Shown here: piece after piece, positions 37,043 through 46,361 of the stretch
Layout of the letters: the number at the start of each line of letters is the position of its first letter
Numbering within the stretch: position 1 is the stretch's first letter
Source: Guillardia theta CCMP2712
Lineage: Eukaryota; Cryptophyceae; Pyrenomonadales; Geminigeraceae
Reading direction: 5' to 3'
Assembly: GCF_000315625.1 (NCBI RefSeq)
Contig: NW_005434540.1
Span: forward strand, 33,745 to 97,744
Length of the DNA: 64,000 nucleotides
Program-made: the position numbers and the translations under genes
Notes under the pieces: model-generated
Databases searched by the model: none
What the model was told of the DNA's origin: nothing
The model's input: only the letters and a program-made list of their open reading frames with translations

Positions 37043-37654
37043 GAGAAACTCGGAGTGCCATGTCCTTCAATATCCTCTTGAGATCGTCCTCTACAAAGGA
37101 TCGGACGGGTGACCCCAGCAGGGACGATCCTTGCCCTCTGTCCTCGACGCAGCAGAGAGCAGCTTCTTCAAGTCGGAACCTACCTCGATCTTCGCAACAA
37201 ACTTGAAACATATGCCGGAGGACAAGTGCAACCATCCAAATGATACTCCTTGGCATCAATGACAGGCGTACCCTAGATGATCTCAAACAACGTCGTTCAC
37301 TCCAGACGCAGGCCCGCAGTGTTACCCCCGCATAGAACCGTAGGATCAAAAGAGTCACTGAGACTGCGCACGACTTGTGTGACAGCGGTGTGTGAGTTCG
37401 ATAACCATGTTCGATAACTCTATCACTGTCACTCGCCGGACGAGATTCGCACAACCTGACGTGTTATATTTTGCTATCCAGAAGGCAAACGGCCTGAAAT
37501 AATTCCGATTCCAGATAAAGATCACAGTGATCTCATTCTGAGTCAGATATGCAAATAGTGAGGTAGAGATAGGACAGGTGCTAGGACAGCGCTTAGCCTA
37601 GTAGGACCGCGCTCTTAGGACTTCCTTAAAACCCCTACATTGAGGGGCAAAAAT
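37043..37654. other. Intergenic sequence left of the tandem units
   Basis: Apart from the possible minus-strand exon near 37,230 I see no gene. Short AGGACAG/TAGGAC repeats lie at about 37,568-37,625, just before unit 1. Confidence 0.4.
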
Positions 37655-37873
37655 GTTCACCTGTCAATTCGGAGAAGCCTACTTCCCGTGTCGACTCCGT
37701 GCCACCTGATTACACCACTACCCCTACTTGCACCTACTGCAGTACCCCACCCCATCACCTTCACCTTTCAATGTGCCGTGACCACCTGCGTGACCACGCT
37801 TTTATTATTAGGTCAATACAAAGAGAATTATTAGTCCTAGAAAGTTAGCACTCAAGGCTGCGATACACGAGCC

Positions 37874-38686
37874 ATGCACACGAGCCTCTCCTACCCCATG
37901 CTCCCCGCTCCCCTCCCTCCCTTCTCCCTCTCCTACCCTCCTACTTCCTCCCCTGCTCCCAAAAGATCCTTCACCGCCTGTAGCCAGTGCCGGCTGCGCA
38001 AGACCCGCTGTGACGATCAAACCCCCTGCTCCCGCTGCGTCCGCTCTGCCCGGGCCTCGACATGCTCACGCTTGTCAGAGGGCAACGACCAGAGGTCCCA
38101 GGGCGATGTGCTGCAGTCAAGCCGTAGGGCGACCAAGGCTTGCCTGGGCTGCCAGATCAAGAAGGTGCGCTGCGGCGACGCTCGGCCGTGTGCTCGGTGC
38201 TACCGGATGGGGGAGGTTTGCTACAGCGAAGGAGGGCTAGGGCACGGAGCGCTGCCTCCAGTCCTGCAGCGGAAGCGAGAGCAAGTCGTGCAGGCATGCG
38301 AGCGATGCCGGAGGTCGCGGCTCAAGTGCGACTCTGCAAGGCCATGCGGTCGATGCGCGAGGAGCCTTCAAGTGTGCGTAGACTGGCGGGTCAAGCGGCG
38401 ACGGCGCGGGACGGAGATAGACGGAAGCCCAGAGGGAAGCCCAGATGGGGACAAGGAGACAAGCGGGTACAGCTGGGAGGAGCTGCTGGGGAACCCGGAG
38501 GAGGGTGAGCTACAGCTATGGCCACGGTTGGCAGACGAGACTGCGTCAGAGGAGAGCATTGCAGGAGGCGGATGGGAAGAGCTGGAATGGGAAGAGGTTG
38601 TAGAAGGATCAGGGGCAGGGGGGAGAGGGGAATGCAACGATCAGCTTTCAGCCGAGCTCTATGGAGTCAAAGGATTTTTTCTTTGA
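37874..38686 (+). CDS. Triple Zn2Cys6 binuclear-cluster protein, copy A
   Basis: 270 residues, single exon, ATG at 37874. Three clusters of the Gal4 type lie at residues about 36-64, 90-116 and 142-168, each with the C-x2-C-x6-C-x5-C-x2-C-x6/8-C spacing and basic residues between Cys 2 and Cys 3 (CRLRKTRC, CQIKKVRC, CRRSRLKC). The N-terminus is Pro/Ser-rich, the C-terminal 100 residues are acidic with Trp (WEELEWEEVVEG) and could be an activation region. Zn2Cys6 domains are typical of fungal transcription factors, usually one per protein. Three in tandem outside fungi is unusual. DNA binding is inferred from the family. Confidence 0.85.
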   Translation: MHTSLSYPMLPAPLPPFSLSYPPTSSPAPKRSFTACSQCRLRKTRCDDQTPCSRCVRSARASTCSRLSEGNDQRSQGDVLQSSRRATKACLGCQIKKVRCGDARPCARCYRMGEVCYSEGGLGHGALPPVLQRKREQVVQACERCRRSRLKCDSARPCGRCARSLQVCVDWRVKRRRRGTEIDGSPEGSPDGDKETSGYSWEELLGNPEEGELQLWPRLADETASEESIAGGGWEELEWEEVVEGSGAGGRGECNDQLSAELYGVKGFFL

Positions 38687-39181
38687 ATCAGCAGAGCAAT
38701 AGCACGCTATTTGAGGTGGTTGGGATTGAAGATAGTGGGAATGTTTTTATTTGCATGAAGATGAAAACGACTGCGATTTGTGTTGAACATTACTAAGCAT
38801 TGTCTGGCAATCTTCATTTTGCGCTTCTTCTTTAGTCTGCTCCTTCACCCGCTGCACATTCCGGATCAACAGGACCGAAGTCTGTCCACAAGTATAAGAG
38901 CTGCCCCGTAGCAGCAAGGCGAGCAACTCGTGCAGTACTTCCTGCTAGAGCAGGGTCAGGCGGATCCAACCCGATGGTGAGACGACGACCTTGCAAGTAG
39001 TCGGAAAGACTTGCGACGTGATGTAGGACTTTGACTACCAACAACCGTCGCCTATGTTTAGGTGAATGGCTGCTTCTGAAAGGAAAGTTGAAGGCTTGAC
39101 CGTCTCGAGCAGAAAAACAAGTTCCACCCCCTGCTCTTGCGTACAACTCATCCGTTCTGATTTGCAGTTTCAGCTTTCCAT

Positions 39182-39382
39182 CTAGAATGCTGGCTCCACT
39201 TGGCTGTTGTGAGGATTGAATAAAGCTTTTGAAGCAAGACGAGAAGCAGCTGACGAGAGTCTTGAAGGGTCGAGATTCGTGTGAACGTTGTAAGTCGACA
39301 ATGCTTCACCGGACAGCTGCTGGACATTGATGTCGAAATACTCGTATGAGAAGCTTCCTTCGCTGTTCGGAGGTAGAATCAT
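39182..39382 (-). CDS. Hypothetical short ORF of the tandem unit, copy A
   Basis: 66 codons beginning MILPPNSEGSFSYEYFDINV; it could be the last exon of the minus-strand gene above. Copy B lies at 42716-42916. Confidence 0.3.
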   Translation of the reverse strand: MILPPNSEGSFSYEYFDINVQQLSGEALSTYNVHTNLDPSRLSSAASRLASKALFNPHNSQVEPAF

Positions 39383-39518
39383 TTCATTCTATTGTCCGAG
39401 AAGCCAAAGGTCTCCTTCATACTCTGCAGGCTTGCAACTTCGTCCTGTGCGACTTCCAGCGGCTCTGCTTCAGGAACCTCTTCCTTGCGTTAGCCAACAA
39501 TCAGCGCCTTCTCAGTGA

Positions 39519-40082
39519 CTACAGCGCTGAGTTGAGGAGCTTTGCATTAGCAATCCGAGTCGATGCGCAAAATTTGAGATCACGTTGTCGAGGGGATGGA
39601 GCTTGTGGATAGCGTCCCTTGCGGTGTAGGAGCCGTTGGGCGTGCAGGAGTGACTGTGGAGCTGGAAGACGCTCGGCAGGTAGCGTATCCGCATGCTCGC
39701 CGCGCAAGTCCCTGAGGGATCGGAGGGAGCAGTCCTTGAGGACGGCCAACCATTCGACAGCATCCCTTTCGTTGCGAGCCTTGGTGTCAGGGAGGGCGAT
39801 CATGTCAGCAGTCTCAACTAGCCCCGCCCACTGCTTCCTCGGGCATCGTACCTGCTCCTCTATGTACGTGTACATATCCTCTCTGCTGGTGATCAGGGCT
39901 GATCCTGGTAAGAATTCAGCTGCGCAGGTTTCAGATCGAAACATGAAGACGATACGACGATCGCAAGGAATGCAGAATAGGCGCTTCACCGGCAAGGCCA
40001 AATTCCGACTTGGAACGCTGTGATGAATCCCTTTGACTTGACTGAGCTTTAACACTTCCGACTGTTGCAGCTTGTTCGACAA
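39519..40082 (-). CDS. Hypothetical minus-strand ORF, copy A
   Basis: A frame of 187 codons including CDRRIVFMFRSETCAAEFLP and EEQVRCPRKQWAGLVETADM, which reads like real protein sequence in its first half. The second half may be out of frame, because another frame (SVFQLHSHSCTPNGSYTARD) is equally plausible there. It may be an exon of the upstream ORF. No family recognised. Confidence 0.35.
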   Translation of the reverse strand: MSNKLQQSEVLKLSQVKGIHHSVPSRNLALPVKRLFCIPCDRRIVFMFRSETCAAEFLPGSALITSREDMYTYIEEQVRCPRKQWAGLVETADMIALPDTKARNERDAVEWLAVLKDCSLRSLRDLRGEHADTLPAERLPAPQSLLHAQRLLHRKGRYPQAPSPRQRDLKFCASTRIANAKLLNSAL

Positions 40083-40113
40083 CTCCGAACAGATAGAGAA
40101 AATTCATACCAGA

Positions 40114-40671
40114 TTAAGTGCCGTCGTGGCACTGACTGTGAGGATTCAGTCCTGTGGCTAAGAGATTCAAGTCAAGGACGTGGAGGCTTATATATCCGGC
40201 CTCGCTGGTCATGATCTGACGGTTGATCTCTCGACAATGGAGGGCCGATCGGAGAAAGCTTAGGGCTTGTGTAGGTGGCGAAAGCAAGAATCTTGGTGAA
40301 GAGAAAGGTTTGAAGGCAAAAATGTCGGGCTTATGTGTATGTACGACGGGCTTGTAGGCGAGTACGACGGTCGGCGAATACTGCAGCTTGTCATGTCCCG
40401 GTCCACGTACTGATTCATAGAGCATGTTCAATTCTCGAATTGTAGACAAAGCAAGTTCCATGGTCAGGGCTTTGACAGAGGCATGGAAATGAGGCAGACT
40501 TGAATGTGCGCAAGTTCCTTTCAAAGCGATCAAGCAGGGCTGCAGGGGACAAGAGACGCAGGAAACAACAAACAGTAGTCGAAGGCTCGAGCCACTGTGG
40601 GAGCGAGAGGTTGCGACGAGGACGAAGTTTGCGACTTCCTGTGCATATGTCACATCAATCATGTCGGTCAA
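40114..40671 (-). CDS. Hypothetical protein of the tandem unit, copy A
   Basis: 185 codons from an ATG at 40671 (MTDMIDVTYAQEVANFVLVA...). Leu/Ser-rich and without a family I recognise. It is conserved in unit 2 at 43648-44205. Because the units are young copies, conservation says nothing about selection. Downstream minus-strand frames may be further exons. Confidence 0.4.
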   Translation of the reverse strand: MTDMIDVTYAQEVANFVLVATSRSHSGSSLRLLFVVSCVSCPLQPCLIALKGTCAHSSLPHFHASVKALTMELALSTIRELNMLYESVRGPGHDKLQYSPTVVLAYKPVVHTHKPDIFAFKPFSSPRFLLSPPTQALSFLRSALHCREINRQIMTSEAGYISLHVLDLNLLATGLNPHSQCHDGT

Positions 40672-40888
40672 TATTACTTCAAAAAGAGTTAGTGTTTTTT
40701 TTCAGGGGAAATCGAGCTAAAAATAGCAATTTCCAATAATACTTTTAGATCAAATCCATCCACTTTGCTCCAATATTACCCCCCTCGAGCAGACTACCCC
40801 ACCAGGGCCAGGATCCATCACCCCTGCTCTTGAGGGTCTGCCTTTCAATATGCTGTAACCGTGACAGTATTACGGAGGTCACGTTACC

Positions 40889-41033
40889 TCGTTGAGTGAA
40901 ATACTCCAAGAGTTTTTTTTCATCATGTGCTGCTGATATGTGTGCCCTCGACCCTGTGGGAACCACTATAGCAAATAAGTCACATCAGCGGGCCAACCAC
41001 CACCAGACCCACAACTGAAGGTGACGTCATCTG
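40889..41033. other. Spacer between the two tandem units
   Basis: 145 bases with no gene and no obvious match to either unit. Confidence 0.5.
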
Positions 41034-41254
41034 GTTCACCTGTCAATGCGGAGAAGCCTACTTCCCGTGTCGACTCCGTGCCACCTGATTACACCACTAC
41101 CCCTGCTTGCACCTGCTGCAGTACCCCACCCCTTCACCTTCACCTTTCAATGTGCCGTGACCACCTGCGTGACCACGCTTTTATTATTAGGTCAATAAAA
41201 AGAGAATATTATTAGTCCTAGAAAGTTAGCACTCAAGGCTGCGATACACGAGCC

Positions 41255-42067
41255 ATGCACACGAGCCTCTCCTACCCCATGCTCCCCGCTCCCCTCCCTC
41301 CCTTCTCCCTCTCCTACCCTCCTACTTCCTCCCCTGCTCCCAAAAGATCCTTCACCGCCTGTAGCCAGTGCCGGCTGCGCAAGACCCGCTGTGACGATCA
41401 AACCCCCTGCTCCCGCTGCGTCCGCTCTGCCCGGGCCTTGCCATGCTCACGCTTGTCAGAGGGCAACGACCAGAGGTCCCAGGGCGATGTGCTGCAGTCA
41501 AGCCGTAGGGCGACCAAGGCTTGCCTGGGCTGCCAGATCAAGAAGGTGCGCTGCGGCGACGCTCGGCCGTGTGCTCGGTGCTACCGGATGGGGGAGGTTT
41601 GCTACAGCGAAGGAGGGCTAGGGCACGGAGCGCTGCCTCCAGTCCTGCAGCGGAAGCGAGAGCAAGTCGTGCAGGCATGCGAGCGATGCCGGAGGTCGCG
41701 GCTCAAGTGCGACTCTGCAAGGCCATGCGGTCGATGCGCGAGGAGCCTTCAAGTGTGCGTAGACTGGCGGGTCAAGCGGCGACGGCGCGGGACGGAGATA
41801 GACGGAAGCCCAGAGGGAAGCCCAGATGGGGACAAGGAGACAAGCGGGTACAGCTGGGAGGAGCTGCTGGGGAACCCGGAGGAGGGTGAGCTACAGCTAT
41901 GGCCACGGTTGGCAGACGAGACTGCGTCAGAGGAGAGCATTGCAGGAGGCGGATGGGAAGAGCTGGAATGGGAAGAGGTTGTAGAAGGATCAGGGGCAGG
42001 GGGAAGAGGGGGATGCAACGATCAGCTTTCAGCCGAGCTCTATGGAGTCAAAGGATTTTTTCTTTGA
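41255..42067 (+). CDS. Triple Zn2Cys6 binuclear-cluster protein, copy B
   Basis: Copy of the gene at 37874 with only a few substitutions (for example ST to LP just before the sixth cysteine of cluster 1, and E to G near the C-terminus). All 18 zinc-binding cysteines are kept in both copies. Its upstream 220 bp are also duplicated, so both copies should share the same promoter. Confidence 0.85.
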   Translation: MHTSLSYPMLPAPLPPFSLSYPPTSSPAPKRSFTACSQCRLRKTRCDDQTPCSRCVRSARALPCSRLSEGNDQRSQGDVLQSSRRATKACLGCQIKKVRCGDARPCARCYRMGEVCYSEGGLGHGALPPVLQRKREQVVQACERCRRSRLKCDSARPCGRCARSLQVCVDWRVKRRRRGTEIDGSPEGSPDGDKETSGYSWEELLGNPEEGELQLWPRLADETASEESIAGGGWEELEWEEVVEGSGAGGRGGCNDQLSAELYGVKGFFL

Positions 42068-42473
42068 ATCAGCAGAGCAATAGCACGCTATTTGAGGTGG
42101 TTGGGATTGAAGATAGTGGGAATGTTTTTATTTGCATGAAGATGAAAACGACTGCGATTTGTGTTGAACATTACTAAGCATTGTCTGGCAATCTTCATTT
42201 TGCGCTTCTTCTTTAGTCTGCTCCTTCACCCGCTGCACATTCCGGATCAACAGGACCGAAGTCTGTCCACAAGTATAAGAGCTGCCCCGTAGCAGCAAGG
42301 CGAGCAACTTCTTCTTACCTAGCAGCAAGGCGAGCAACTCGTGCAGTACCTCCTATCTCCTAGAGCAGGGTCAGGCGGATCCAACCCGATGGTGAGACGA
42401 CGACCTTGCAAGTAGTCGGAAAGACTTGCGACGTGATGTAGGACTTTGACTACCAACAACCGTCGCCTATGTT

Positions 42474-42592
42474 GTCATGGTGATGAGGCTCGAAGCCAGG
42501 CCCGACGCGCTGCGAGGCAGGGCCATGGCTTACAACAAGAAGCTTCTTGATAAGCTAAAGTCATGAGATCAAAACAAGTCGAGGAGAAGCTC
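42474..42592. other. 119-bp segment present only in unit 2
   Basis: Lies between CCTATGTT and TAGGTGAATGG, which are adjacent in unit 1 at about 39,058. It contains a small open frame (MVMRLEARPDALRGRAMAYN then KKLLDKLKS and a stop). Either an insertion in unit 2 or a deletion from unit 1. No target-site duplication is evident. Confidence 0.7.
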
Positions 42593-42715
42593 TAGGTGAA
42601 TGGCTGCTTCTGAAAGGAAAGTTGAAGGCTTGACCGTCTCGAGCAGAAAAACAAGTTCCACCCCCTGCTCTTGCGTACAACTCATCCGTTCTGATTTGCA
42701 GTTTCAGCTTTCCAT

Positions 42716-42916
42716 CTAGAATGCTGGCTCCACTTGGCTGTTGTGAGGATTGAATAAAGCTTTTGAAGCAAGACGAGAAGCAGCTGACGAGAGTCTTGAA
42801 GGGTCGAGATTTGTGTGAAAGTTGTGAGTCGACAATGCTTCACCGGACAGCTGCTGGACATTGATGTCGAAATACTCGTATGAGAAGCTTCCTTCGGTGT
42901 TCGGAGGTAGAATCAT
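42716..42916 (-). CDS. Hypothetical short ORF of the tandem unit, copy B
   Basis: Copy of 39182-39382 with S to T and Y to H/V to F changes; frame intact. Confidence 0.3.
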   Translation of the reverse strand: MILPPNTEGSFSYEYFDINVQQLSGEALSTHNFHTNLDPSRLSSAASRLASKALFNPHNSQVEPAF

Positions 42917-43052
42917 TTCATTCTATTGTCCGAGGAGCCAAAGGTCTCCTTCATACTCTGCAGGCTTGCAACTTCGTCCTGTGCGACTTCCAGCGGCTCT
43001 GCTTCAGGAACCTCTTCCTTACTGTGGACATCAATCAGCGCCTTCTCAGTGA

Positions 43053-43616
43053 CTACAGCGCTGAGTTGAGGAGCTTTGCATTAGCAATCCGAGTCGATGC
43101 GCAAAATTTGACATCACGTTGTCGAGGGGATGGAGCTTGTAGATGGCGTCCCTTGCGGTGTAGGAGCCGTTGGGCGTGCAGGAGTGACTGTGGAGCTGGA
43201 AGACGCTCGGCAGGTAGCGTATCCGCATGCTCGCCGCGCAAGTCCCTGAGGGATCGGAGGGAGCAGTCCTTGAGGACGGCCAACCATTCGACAGCATCCC
43301 TTTCGTTGCGAGCCTTGGTGTCAGGGAGGGCGATCATGTCAGCAGTCTCAACTAGCCCCGCCCACTGCTTCCTCGGGCATCGTACCTGCTCCTCTGTGTA
43401 CGTGTACATATCCTCTCTGCTGGTGATCAGGGCTGATCCTGGTAAGAATTCAGCTGCGCAGGTTGCAGATCGCAACATGAAGACGATACGACGATCGCAA
43501 GGAATGCAGAATAGGCGCTTCACCTGCAAGGCCAAATTCCGACTTGGAACGCTGTGATGAATCCCTTTGACTTGACTGAGCTTTAACACTTCCGACTGTT
43601 GCAGCTTGTTCGACAA
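43053..43616 (-). CDS. Hypothetical minus-strand ORF, copy B
   Basis: Copy of 39519-40082 in unit 2, open over the same length with several amino-acid changes (F to L and E to A at the MFRSET stretch, Y to H near the end). Confidence 0.35.
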   Translation of the reverse strand: MSNKLQQSEVLKLSQVKGIHHSVPSRNLALQVKRLFCIPCDRRIVFMLRSATCAAEFLPGSALITSREDMYTYTEEQVRCPRKQWAGLVETADMIALPDTKARNERDAVEWLAVLKDCSLRSLRDLRGEHADTLPAERLPAPQSLLHAQRLLHRKGRHLQAPSPRQRDVKFCASTRIANAKLLNSAL

Positions 43617-43647
43617 CTCCGAACAGATAGAGAAAATTCATACCAGA

Positions 43648-44205
43648 TTAAGTGCCGTCGTGGCACTGACTGTGAGGATTCAGTCCTGTGGCTAAGAGAT
43701 TCAAGTCAAGGACGTGGAGGCTTATATATCCGGCCTCGCTAGTCATGATCTGACGGTTGATCTCTTGACAATGGAGGGCCGATCGGAGAAAGCTTAGGGC
43801 TTGTGTAGGTGGCGAAAGCAAGATTCTTGGTGAAGAGAAAGGTTTGAAGGCAAAAATGTCGGGCTTATGTGTATGTACGACGGGCTTGTAGGCGAGTACG
43901 ACGGTCGGCGTATACTGCAGCTCGTCATGTCCCGGTCCACGTACTGATTCATAGAGCATGTTCAATTCTCGAATTGTAGACAAAGCAAGTTCCATGGTCA
44001 GGGCTTTGACAGAGGCATGGAAATGAGGCAGACTTGAATGTGCGCAAGTTCCTTTCAAAGCGATCAAGCAGGGCTGCAGGGGACAAGAGACGCAGGAAAC
44101 AACAAACAGTAGTCGAAGGCTCGAGCCACTGTGGGAGCGAGAGGTTGCGACGAGGACGAAGTTTGCGACTTCCTGTGCATATATCACATCAATCATGTCG
44201 GTCAA
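43648..44205 (-). CDS. Hypothetical protein of the tandem unit, copy B
   Basis: Copy of 40114-40671 with a few changes (T to I near residue 8, K to E near residue 95, R to Q near residue 149). The frame is uninterrupted. Confidence 0.4.
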   Translation of the reverse strand: MTDMIDVIYAQEVANFVLVATSRSHSGSSLRLLFVVSCVSCPLQPCLIALKGTCAHSSLPHFHASVKALTMELALSTIRELNMLYESVRGPGHDELQYTPTVVLAYKPVVHTHKPDIFAFKPFSSPRILLSPPTQALSFLRSALHCQEINRQIMTSEAGYISLHVLDLNLLATGLNPHSQCHDGT

Positions 44206-44408
44206 TATTTTTTCAGGGGAAATCGAGCTAAAATAAGAATTTTGCTATAATACTTTTAGATCACTTTTAAAAAACAGGATGCTACCTTGCTCCGATACTA
44301 CCCCCCTCGAGCAGACTACCCCACGAAGGCCACGATTCATAACCCCTGCCCTTGAAGGTCTGCCTTTCAATATGCCGTGACCGTGACAGTGATGTGGAGG
44401 TCACGTTA

Positions 44409-44604
44409 CGCTACATGTACGGGTAGAGTTCAGAAAATTTACAGCGAGAATAGAGGAGGATCAACTTGGGGGCCGCGGGATGGGGCGTCACCCGCACCGC
44501 CAGGAGCCGCGATTCCAACGCCTAAACCGGTCAACCCCAAAACATTCCTTACGTATCGTATTAAAGACGATGTAGGCCGCGCCACGCAAAGGATAGCATG
44601 GTAG
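44409..44604 (+). pseudogene. 3' remnant of a truncated island gene
   Basis: The frame VQKIYSENRGGSTWGPRDGA then PKPVNPKTFLTYRIKDDVG ends at TAG 44602-44604. Its stop overlaps the ATG of the next gene. To the left it runs straight into tandem unit 2, so its 5' part is missing. No domain recognised. Confidence 0.5.
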
Positions 44605-46298
44605 TTGTCAACAAGAAACAATTCTATGCAGGCATGCAGCAGCCCACCCACACGCTGGACAAACCTTACAAGGACCAGTCACACGACAGCGCGCGGAATT
44701 ACATCACCGGCTATTCCCTCCTCACATACACCAACCGCTCAAAGATCATCAACTCCGTCATCGCCCTCATAATCTTCTGGCTCAGCTTCGGCGCTTGCTG
44801 TGTCACCCTTGGCAGGTCCTACAAGAACAGCAAGATGCCCTCCAATATCATCTCCTACTCACTGGAGCCCTGGGACGAGTACAGTTCGCTGGAGAACACA
44901 CTGAAGGCCTTCACCAACACATCCTCCACCATCAAAGACAACGTCAAGGCCCTCTGGTACTGGTCGCTGTGTGATCAGTACATCACCACCGGCAGGGTGC
45001 CCAAGAGCACCGACAAGATGGCGCTGGAGGTGGTCTCGGCCTCGAACCCGGTCTACATGCCCGGCGGCTGCAACTGCATCGCGCAGGTCGCCCACGCCAT
45101 GGGGGATGGATGGCTCTACGAATCAGCCACCAACCCAACCAAAGGAGAGGTCAAGGAGATGCTCAACTTCTGCACCTACGAGGGGAGCATGCCGCAGACC
45201 ATGAAGGTCAGCAGCAAGCCGTACCGCACCATGTTCTTCATCTACGGCTTCCTCCTCCTCGCCTCCTCCTCGATCATCATCGCGAACTTCATGCACGACG
45301 TCCTCGTCCTGGCACTCAAGGACAGAAGAGAACAGGCGCCGCAAGGGAGCTTGACCGTCGTCTTTGGCGCCGATACGATCAAGAAGGTTGCAAGCTACCT
45401 CAACGTCAAGCTCATCCTCGTGACATTGATGTGCACTATCATATTTCTCGTTATGACAATCCTACTGCTGACCACGAGCAAGGGAGCGCCCGACGACGCA
45501 AAGCATCCGGCGGACCTGCTCGCCGGCATATTCATCGCCATCGGCAGCGCCATCATCCTCCTCTTCGTGACCCCATACGTCTTATACGGCGGGTCCTCCG
45601 ATAATATCGCACGCATCGTGGAGAGGTTCGCCAGGAATGAGGTGGATGCCGGTATCAAGTTCATCCGAGAAGAACATGAGATCACCTACAAGAACTCCGA
45701 CATCCTCAACGCCCAGGGGCAGATCGAGCAGCTCTGGACGGACGTCATCTCCATCCCGGCGGTGGTGGCCCTTACCGTCGCCGTATGCATCATGAGGCAA
45801 TGGACGGACTTCGATATCATCATGTTCAACGTCATCCTGGTCTTCCTCCTCCTCATCTTCGCCACGGCAAGCAACTGGGTGACCTGCCACTGGACCAGGG
45901 TGGCCAGTTTCACGAAAGCATACGCGAAAACCGTCTCCACGACCGACAGCACGAGGCAAGAAAAGCTAAATACCATCGGGGAGACCCTCAACAGCTTCTA
46001 CCAGGGCTACAAAAACATCATCACGGTTACCCAGATCTTCATCCTGCTTGCACTGGTGTTCACGGCCACCCCCAGCAGCGACGTCAACCACTACAACTAC
46101 CTCGCCATGTACAACTGGATCTACTTTATGGGATTCCTCTTCCTGATCTACATGGCCCCGGACATCTGGAATGACATGCAGCAGCTGAAGCTCCACAACG
46201 TCACCGCCATCAAGCAGCTCATGCTCAACCTCCTCAGCTTCACCGTCTTCATCACCGTGAGCTACACCGAGTTCTGGAACAAGTCGGTAGTGACCTGA
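44598..46298 (+). CDS. Large multi-pass membrane protein of the island
   Basis: 566 residues, single exon, ATG 44598. About nine hydrophobic segments: IINSVIALIIFWLSFGACCV (residues about 50-70), FFIYGFLLLASSSIIIANFM, LILVTLMCTIIFLVMTILLL, LLAGIFIAIGSAIILLFVTP, VISIPAVVALTVAVCIM, IIMFNVILVFLLLIFATASN, ITVTQIFILLALVFTA, IYFMGFLFLIYMAP, LMLNLLSFTVFITVSYTEFW. A Cys-rich loop (residues about 125-195, with GGCNCIAQ) follows the first helix and may be lumenal or external. No family recognised. TATTAAAGA at about 44,560 may be its promoter, inside the preceding truncated frame. Confidence 0.8.
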   Translation: MVVVNKKQFYAGMQQPTHTLDKPYKDQSHDSARNYITGYSLLTYTNRSKIINSVIALIIFWLSFGACCVTLGRSYKNSKMPSNIISYSLEPWDEYSSLENTLKAFTNTSSTIKDNVKALWYWSLCDQYITTGRVPKSTDKMALEVVSASNPVYMPGGCNCIAQVAHAMGDGWLYESATNPTKGEVKEMLNFCTYEGSMPQTMKVSSKPYRTMFFIYGFLLLASSSIIIANFMHDVLVLALKDRREQAPQGSLTVVFGADTIKKVASYLNVKLILVTLMCTIIFLVMTILLLTTSKGAPDDAKHPADLLAGIFIAIGSAIILLFVTPYVLYGGSSDNIARIVERFARNEVDAGIKFIREEHEITYKNSDILNAQGQIEQLWTDVISIPAVVALTVAVCIMRQWTDFDIIMFNVILVFLLLIFATASNWVTCHWTRVASFTKAYAKTVSTTDSTRQEKLNTIGETLNSFYQGYKNIITVTQIFILLALVFTATPSSDVNHYNYLAMYNWIYFMGFLFLIYMAPDIWNDMQQLKLHNVTAIKQLMLNLLSFTVFITVSYTEFWNKSVVT

Positions 46299-46324
46299 TC
46301 GGTATCTTTAACGGGAATGAATGG

Positions 46325-46332
46325 CATTTAAG
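46325..46332 (+). promoter_or_regulatory. TATA-like box CATTTAAG
   Basis: 30 nt upstream of the ATG at 46362; a shortened form of the GTGTATTTAAG box seen at 48357 and 49437. Confidence 0.5.
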
Positions 46333-46361
46333 AATAGACCCCACGCCCCCCCTCCCAGAGC

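Larger units (their letters stand above)
37655..40888. repeat. Tandem unit 1 (about 3.2 kb)
   Basis: Starts GTTCACCTGTCAAT and ends GAGGTCACGTTAC. A near-identical second unit lies at 41034-44408 in the same orientation, 145 bp away. Differences are scattered substitutions plus indels (unit 2 has an additional 119 bp at 42474 and a 19-bp internal duplication near 42,310). The unit ends also resemble each other weakly (TACCCC...CCTTTCAAT-TG-CGTGACC), so the unit may itself be flanked by old direct repeats. Confidence 0.9.
41034..44408. repeat. Tandem unit 2 (about 3.4 kb)
   Basis: Second copy of 37655-40888. The right end (GAGGTCACGTTAC) directly abuts the truncated frame at the left edge of the virus-like island. 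Confidence 0.9.
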
